A DNA stretch of 64,000 nucleotides from Ensifer adhaerens. GTDB lineage: Bacteria > Pseudomonadota > Alphaproteobacteria > Rhizobiales > Rhizobiaceae. Below, piece by piece: positions 59,043 to 64,000 of the stretch. Each line of letters starts with the position of its first letter. The first letter of the stretch is position 1. The notes beneath the pieces were generated by a model that saw only the letters and a program-made list of their open reading frames with translations, did no database searches and was not told the DNA's origin. Location: positions 3,998,001-4,062,000 of the forward strand of contig NZ_CP015880.1 in assembly GCF_000697965.2 (NCBI RefSeq), given 5' to 3'. Both the position numbers and the translations under genes were made by a program.

Positions 59043-60623
59043 ATGCCTGCTTCGATTTCACTCTCCCGTATTTCGTGGTCCGCGCCTGAGGGCCGAAGCC
59101 TCCTTTCCGATCTCGACCTGAGCTTTGGTCCCGTTCGCACCGGCCTTGTCGGTCGCAATGGCGTGGGAAAATCCACCCTGCTGCGACTGGTCGAGGGAAC
59201 GCTGGCGCCGCAGGCCGGCAAGGTCAGCGTCGTCGGCAGCCTCGGCGTGCTCAGCCAGACCGTTCAGGTCGCGGCCGACGAGACCGTCGCCAATCTCTTC
59301 GGCGTCACCGACGCGCTTGCGGTTCTGCAGAAAGCAGAAGAGGGGGGCGCCACCCTTGACGAACTGGCTTCCGCCGACTGGACGCTGGAGGCCCGCATGG
59401 AGGAAGCGCTGGCGCGCGTCGGTCTGGACGCTTCGGCGGAAACGCGCCTTGCCGCCTTGTCCGGCGGGCAGATGACCCGCGTGAAGCTTGCCGCGCTCGT
59501 CTTCAAGGAGCCTGACTTCATCCTGCTCGACGAACCCACCAACAATCTCGACCGCGAGGGGCGGGCGGCCGTCGCTGCGCTGATGGCGGGCTGGCGCGGC
59601 GGCGCCATCGTCGTCAGCCATGATCGCGAACTCCTGGAAGAGATGGACGCAATCGTCGAACTGACAACGCTCGGCGCCACCACCTACGGCGGCAATTGGA
59701 GCCACTATCGTGAACGCAAGGCGATCGAGCTGGCGTCTGCTCGCCACGATCTCGCCGATGCCGAGCGGCGTCTGGCCGAGGTCGAGCGCAAGACCCAGGA
59801 GACGGCCGAACGCAAGGCGCGCAAGGATGCCGCCGGCCGCCGCAAGCGCGCCAAGGGCGACGAACCGCTGCTCTTGCTCGACGCCAGGAAGGAGCGTAGC
59901 GAAAAGACCGGCGGCGACAATGCCCGCCTTGCGGACCGGCGACGGGACCAGGCGGTCGGCGATCTCGTCGAAGCGCGCGAGCGCATCGAAATCCTGCAGC
60001 CGCTGACTGTTCGCCTGCCGCCGACCGGACTGCCTGCCGGTCGCAGTGTCCTGCAGGTCGATAACGTCGGCGTCGGCTATGAACGGGGGAAGCCGGTCGT
60101 CGACCGGCTGTCGCTCTCGATCGTCGGGCCGGAGCGCGTTGCGCTTACCGGCCGCAACGGTTCGGGCAAGACGACCCTGCTGTCGCTGCTGACGGGTGAT
60201 CTACAGCCATGGTCCGGCAGCGTGCGCCTGCTCGTCGATCACGCCGTGCTCGACCAAAAGGTAAGCCTGCTCGATCCCGCGCTCTCTATCCGCGACAATT
60301 TTCGGGGTCTCAATCCTGATGCCAGCGAGAACGATTGCCGGGCAGCGCTCGCCCGCTTCATGTTCCGGGCCGATGCTGCCCTGCAGGTCGTCTCGAGCCT
60401 CAGCGGCGGCCAGATGCTGCGGGCCGGTCTGGCCTGCGTGCTCGGTGGTCGCAATCCGCCGCAGCTCCTGATCCTCGACGAGCCGACCAACCATCTGGAT
60501 ATCGATTCCATCGAGGCGGTCGAGGCGGGGCTCAGGGCCTATGACGGCGCGCTGCTCGTCGTCAGCCACGACCGGGCCTTCCTGGAGGCGATCGGCATCA
60601 CCAGGCGGATCGAACTTTCCTGA
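59043..60623 (+). CDS. ABC-F family ATPase (two tandem ABC domains)
   Basis: 526 aa, soluble, with no membrane segments. The first ABC has Walker A VGRNGVGKSTLL, signature LSGGQMTRVKLAAL and Walker B FILLDEPTNNLD. A charged linker follows (ETAERKARKDAAGRRKRAKG). The second ABC has TGRNGSGKTTLLSLL, LSGGQMLRAGLACV and LLILDEPTNHLD. ABC-F proteins act on ribosomes in translation or antibiotic protection. The start MPASISLSRISWS at 59043 is preferred over 59019. Confidence 0.9.
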   Translation: MPASISLSRISWSAPEGRSLLSDLDLSFGPVRTGLVGRNGVGKSTLLRLVEGTLAPQAGKVSVVGSLGVLSQTVQVAADETVANLFGVTDALAVLQKAEEGGATLDELASADWTLEARMEEALARVGLDASAETRLAALSGGQMTRVKLAALVFKEPDFILLDEPTNNLDREGRAAVAALMAGWRGGAIVVSHDRELLEEMDAIVELTTLGATTYGGNWSHYRERKAIELASARHDLADAERRLAEVERKTQETAERKARKDAAGRRKRAKGDEPLLLLDARKERSEKTGGDNARLADRRRDQAVGDLVEARERIEILQPLTVRLPPTGLPAGRSVLQVDNVGVGYERGKPVVDRLSLSIVGPERVALTGRNGSGKTTLLSLLTGDLQPWSGSVRLLVDHAVLDQKVSLLDPALSIRDNFRGLNPDASENDCRAALARFMFRADAALQVVSSLSGGQMLRAGLACVLGGRNPPQLLILDEPTNHLDIDSIEAVEAGLRAYDGALLVVSHDRAFLEAIGITRRIELS

Positions 60624-60628
60624 CGGGA

Positions 60629-61531
60629 CTATTCCGCCCAGCGCGCGTCGCCGGTAAAGGCGATCGTCAGCCAGCGGTCATGGCCGGGATCACCGATCTC
60701 CTCGCCGATCTCGGCGCGGATCCGGTCGAGTTCGGCGAGCGTGCCGACCTTGGTTTCGGGCGTTCCGATCAGATAGACCTCGATCGTCTTGGAGCGCCCG
60801 ACCTTGGCGACATAGGTGCGGTAATCGGCAAAGCCGTGGCGTGTGACGGCGTTCGCCGCTGCCTGCCGCACGCGCTCGTCAAGCTCGGCGGGTGCGACGA
60901 GGAAGATCTCCTTCAGCGCCTGGAAGACCGTGCGGATCGGCAGCGGGATCAGGCAGAGCGTCAGCACGATCAGGATCGCCGGGTCGACATAGGGCGTGAC
61001 GTACTCGTAGGCCGTTCCCTTCAAGGCGGCGGCGATCGCAAAGGCGACGAGCAGGGCGGAGGTAATCGCGCCGGACATCGCCCAGGCGCGCACGTCGAGC
61101 GCCAGGAACTCCGAGCCGATCGGCCGGTTCGCCCGGCGTACATAGAAGAACATGAAGGCGCAGATCACCACGACGACGGCGGCATAGGCGATCGCCCAGT
61201 CGAAGGCGAGGTGATTGCCGCCCGACAGAATGGAGCCGACGGCGTTCACCATCGCGTAGAAGGAAAGCAGGGTCAGAAGGCCGGCATTGAAGAGCAGCAC
61301 CATCGGTTCGATGTGCCAGAAGCCCATCTGGAAGCGCTTGCTCGGTTTCGGGATAAGCTGCGTCACGCCAAGCGCAAGCAAGGTCATGGAGGCGTCGACG
61401 GCCGAGAAGACGCCGTCGAACACGATGGAAACCGAGCCCGATAGCAGACCGAAGATAACGCCCGTCACCCCGACGACCACGGTGGCCGCGATCGATTGTT
61501 TGAGGACTGTCTGTTCGCTTGGCGCACTCAT
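60629..61531 (-). CDS. Cation diffusion facilitator family transporter
   Basis: 300 aa with about six membrane segments (GVTGVIFGLLSGSVSIVFDG first) and a C-terminal cytoplasmic domain (about 210-295). The metal-site segments are VFDGVFSAVDASMTLLALG and LDVRAWAMSGAITSALLVA. The usual His of the first pair is replaced by Asp/Gly context, so metal specificity is uncertain; an efflux role is inferred from the family. It converges on the ABC-F gene. Confidence 0.82.
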   Translation of the reverse strand: MSAPSEQTVLKQSIAATVVVGVTGVIFGLLSGSVSIVFDGVFSAVDASMTLLALGVTQLIPKPSKRFQMGFWHIEPMVLLFNAGLLTLLSFYAMVNAVGSILSGGNHLAFDWAIAYAAVVVVICAFMFFYVRRANRPIGSEFLALDVRAWAMSGAITSALLVAFAIAAALKGTAYEYVTPYVDPAILIVLTLCLIPLPIRTVFQALKEIFLVAPAELDERVRQAAANAVTRHGFADYRTYVAKVGRSKTIEVYLIGTPETKVGTLAELDRIRAEIGEEIGDPGHDRWLTIAFTGDARWAE

Positions 61532-61744
61532 GATCTTGTTATTACTCCGGTTTTGGTGGGGTGCGTAGGCGTTGGCAGTGTCGAAATGGTGGCAAGACGG
61601 GTGGATGGCGCTGCAAGCATAGCGTTTCGGCCAGCCGCAAGACAGCCGCCCAGGGCCTGGTCCGGGGCGTGCAGTTGTCTTTCGCCGGTCGTGGGCTCAG
61701 AATTGACGAAGGCCCGCGGCAGGAGAATGGGCTGTGGAGGGGAC

Positions 61745-62521
61745 ATGATCGTCGAGATGCTGCTCGGTGCACTCTTCGTGTGTGGCACGGTCGCACTGAC
61801 GCTTGCTGCGTACTTCCTGATGCGGCTGATCATGGGCGGCGAGGCCGAGGGCCATGAAAAGGAGCTGGCCAGTTCGGTCATCTTCCGGATCTCGGCACTG
61901 CATGGCCTGATCCTTGCGCTCGTGTTCGCGCAGGAGATGGTCGAGTACCAGCAGCTCAAATACGAAATGGCGACCGAAGCCGGCGCTATCGCCGACATCT
62001 ACTATGATGCCGCACGCTACGGTGAAGGCTTCAAGGCACCGATCCAGCAGGCGATATCCGCCTACGTGTCCCAGGTGATCGACGGCGAGTGGCAATCATT
62101 GGCGGACAAGGGCCGTCTTTCAAATGAGGCCTGGGCGTTCTGGGACAAGGCCTACCAGCATGTGCTGAACCTCGTGCCCGCCGACAAGCGTCAGGAGAGC
62201 CTGCGCAGCCAGATGCTGGAGCGGCTGCACGACGTTTCGCAGAGCCGGACCAAGCGGGAAAGCAACGTCGCGGACTCGATCGACAGCATCTTCTGGTTCG
62301 CGGCACTCTCCGGTGTGATCTTCATCGCGCTCGCCTATTATGCCTATCCGCCGAGACGGCGGAACCTGCTGCTGCTCTGCCTCTTCGGCGCCTATACCGG
62401 CATCATCCTGTTCCTGATCTACGCCTTCTCCAATCCGTATCAGCCGCCGGCAGCACTGGCGCCGGGGCCACTCGAACGGGTGCAGGAGCAGATCAACGCG
62501 TCGCCCGCGACCGGCTTATAA
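61745..62521 (+). CDS. DUF4239-family membrane protein
   Basis: 258 aa from MIVEMLLGALFVCGTVALTL, with GGAGGGG directly upstream. TM1 is at about 5-28. A soluble helical middle follows (VEYQQLKYEMATEAGAIADI, FWDKAYQHVL), then two C-terminal membrane helices (about 180-200 and 208-228). The layout matches DUF4239. Function unknown. It is convergent with the MFS gene. Confidence 0.78.
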   Translation: MIVEMLLGALFVCGTVALTLAAYFLMRLIMGGEAEGHEKELASSVIFRISALHGLILALVFAQEMVEYQQLKYEMATEAGAIADIYYDAARYGEGFKAPIQQAISAYVSQVIDGEWQSLADKGRLSNEAWAFWDKAYQHVLNLVPADKRQESLRSQMLERLHDVSQSRTKRESNVADSIDSIFWFAALSGVIFIALAYYAYPPRRRNLLLLCLFGAYTGIILFLIYAFSNPYQPPAALAPGPLERVQEQINASPATGL

Positions 62522-62527
62522 CCGGTG

Positions 62528-63796
62528 TCAAGCGAACTGCCCCAGCCGCAGCAGGTCTCCCGTGGCGGCGCCATCGTCGAGCGCCGTGGTGCGCGCGGCC
62601 TCAGGACGCGGCGGCGGCATGGAATGGCCGATCGCAAACAGAAGCGCACCTGCCGCAGCAAATGCCCCGAACAGCAGGAACATGCCGGCGCCGCCGACGG
62701 CGCCAAGCGCAAGGCCGCCGGTGAGCGGCCCGAGGAAGTTTCCAAACGTCGAGAGCGAATGGGCACCGAAATAGGTGCCGCGGTTGCCGGCGTTGGAAAT
62801 TCCATCGACCAGCACATATTCCGACGGCACGACCAGCACCTCGCCTATGGTGAAAAGGATCATCGAGGCGACGAGCATTTCCATTCCGGACGAGGCGGCA
62901 AAGCCGATTTCGCCGATCAGGAACAGCAGGCTGCCAAGCGACAGCGCATGCAGGGCGCCGATCCGTTCGATGACGAAGCGGGCCGGCGTGCTGGCGACCA
63001 GCACCGTTACCGCGTTGGTCGAAACCAGCAGCGCAAAAAGCGTGACGCCGTCCTCAAAGCCGGTATTGAGATACTGCGACAGGGTCACGGACCACTGACC
63101 GTGAACGGCGAGAAGCAGCGTGCCGCCGACGACGAAGAAGACCAGGCGCCGGTCACGCAAGGCGGCGACAAGTCCGCGCCAGCCACCGGCACTCCCTGAC
63201 GTTCGTTCGGTTTCGATAGCCTGCCTGTTGCTTGCCTCCGGTACCGTGAGCAAGAGCACGAGACCGAAGGCTGCGTGGATGACGCCCGCGATGACGAAAA
63301 GCGTCACATAGGCAGCGCCGACCCATACGCCGATCAATGGCCCGATCGCCCAGCCGGCATTGATGGCGAGATAACGCCAGGAGAAAACCTTGAGGCGCAG
63401 ATGTTCAGGCGCCGCATCGCTCATCAAGGCGCGCGCGACCGGTTCAAAAACGGCGGCGGCAACGGCGGAAACGATGTGGGCCAGCGCGAAGGCGGCGATC
63501 GATTGTGCCAGTCCGAGCCCGGCCAGCGCCAGTCCGGCCATGAAGAGTGCGACGGTCAACACGCCTTTTCGGCCAATCCGATCGGAGAGCGTGCCGGCGA
63601 ACGGGCTGACGATCGCGCCGAGCAGCGGCCCCACGCCGATCAACGCGCCGATGCTGGCAGGGTTGAGGCCGAAGTCACGCTGGAGGCGGATTGCAAGGAA
63701 GGTCAGGCTCATGCCCTTGGCAATCGTCACCACACCGGAGCCCGCGATGAGAAGCAGTGCGACGAAGCGGCCGGCTTTTTCGGAATAGGCAGTCAT
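62528..63796 (-). CDS. Major facilitator superfamily transporter
   Basis: 422 aa with twelve predicted membrane segments. The loop 2-3 motif is GTLSDRIGRKGVLTVALFMA (about 60-79) and the N-terminal region has KGMSLTFLAIRLQRDFGLNP. It is DHA-type by pattern and could export drugs or metabolites. The ATG at 63796 is chosen; a GTG at 63805 is also in frame. Confidence 0.85.
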   Translation of the reverse strand: MTAYSEKAGRFVALLLIAGSGVVTIAKGMSLTFLAIRLQRDFGLNPASIGALIGVGPLLGAIVSPFAGTLSDRIGRKGVLTVALFMAGLALAGLGLAQSIAAFALAHIVSAVAAAVFEPVARALMSDAAPEHLRLKVFSWRYLAINAGWAIGPLIGVWVGAAYVTLFVIAGVIHAAFGLVLLLTVPEASNRQAIETERTSGSAGGWRGLVAALRDRRLVFFVVGGTLLLAVHGQWSVTLSQYLNTGFEDGVTLFALLVSTNAVTVLVASTPARFVIERIGALHALSLGSLLFLIGEIGFAASSGMEMLVASMILFTIGEVLVVPSEYVLVDGISNAGNRGTYFGAHSLSTFGNFLGPLTGGLALGAVGGAGMFLLFGAFAAAGALLFAIGHSMPPPRPEAARTTALDDGAATGDLLRLGQFA

Positions 63797-63941
63797 CACG
63801 GGCACCTGCTGGCTGGAATCCGCCCGGTCTCCTTAAGAGATGGGGCGGCATAAAAGGAAGAAACGCCTATGCGATTACAGCCGGCACGTGTGTTCGGCAA
63901 GGGGCGTCGATTCCCAATGGGGCCCGGCATGAACAGAAAAG

Positions 63942-63968
63942 CCCGAGGCGGCCGTCGGCCGCCTCGGG
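63942..63968 (-). terminator. Terminator of a minus-strand gene beyond the right edge
   Basis: Perfect stem CCCGAGGCGGCC/GGCCGCCTCGGG, with TTTT on the minus-strand side. It belongs to a gene starting after base 64000. The stretch 63797-63941 shows no gene. Confidence 0.7.
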
Positions 63969-64000
63969 GCTATTCGCAACGTGATGGCCGGGCGTTGGCC

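Overview
The window is a high-GC alphaproteobacterial chromosome segment. The best fit is Rhizobiaceae, close to Sinorhizobium/Ensifer. The main reasons are the rhizobial phosphatidylcholine enzyme PmtA, the inositol gene order iolY-R-C-D-E-B, a DUF6634-type protein, and rhizobial palindromic and AAAAGTGCGAAGCGG intergenic repeats. This was judged by reading the sequence only; no database search was run.

Layout. 1-9.3 kb is core housekeeping: queG (running off the left edge), a glutathione transferase, uppP, a small secreted protein, an NAD(P)-binding epimerase-like protein, pyrF, a phosphatase-like protein, pmtA, dnaN, rsmI and yraN. 9.47-14.8 kb is a five-gene operon: a UgpB/A/E/C-type glycerol-3-phosphate(-diester) ABC importer plus an endonuclease/exonuclease/phosphatase-fold enzyme. 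It sits between yraN and gshB. Next comes comM, which is split in two.

16.34-33.86 kb is a 17.5-kb genomic island inserted in comM after codon 76. Its left end carries an operon of very large, divergent tyrosine recombinases. This operon and its cargo were later hit by four insertion sequences (one IS3 family/IS2 group, three IS21 family). Removing the IS3 copy and the first and third IS21 copies, with one target duplication each, restores exact reading frames: a 666-aa recombinase, the second recombinase, and a 347-aa cargo protein. The second IS21 has no target duplication and appears to have deleted the rest of the recombinase operon. The cargo is a soluble FtsH-like AAA+/M41 metalloprotease, its translationally coupled unknown partner, a DUF6634-type protein, and a divergent tandem-HTH regulator with an operator-like inverted repeat. 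The layout (recombinase operon, cargo, short AT-rich end, imperfect flanking repeats) resembles the GInt class of islands. The element now looks immobile.

33.86-45.7 kb holds the rest of comM, cysK, two LysE exporters, a NIPSNAP protein, an EamA transporter with its Lrp-type regulator, dut, prfC, a B3/B4-domain protein, a second EamA transporter with an AraC regulator, a DUF2268-like metallopeptidase and a GFA-family protein. 45.9-54.3 kb is the myo/scyllo-inositol catabolic cluster on the minus strand. A shared 13-base motif lies upstream of iolC and iolY and is a candidate IolR operator. 54.5-64 kb holds a class II amidotransferase, coaBC, a diguanylate cyclase, an ABC-F ATPase, a cation diffusion facilitator, a DUF4239 protein and an MFS transporter.

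The accessory biology is concentrated in the comM island. The best candidate for an undescribed system is the AAA+/M41 protease plus partner module.
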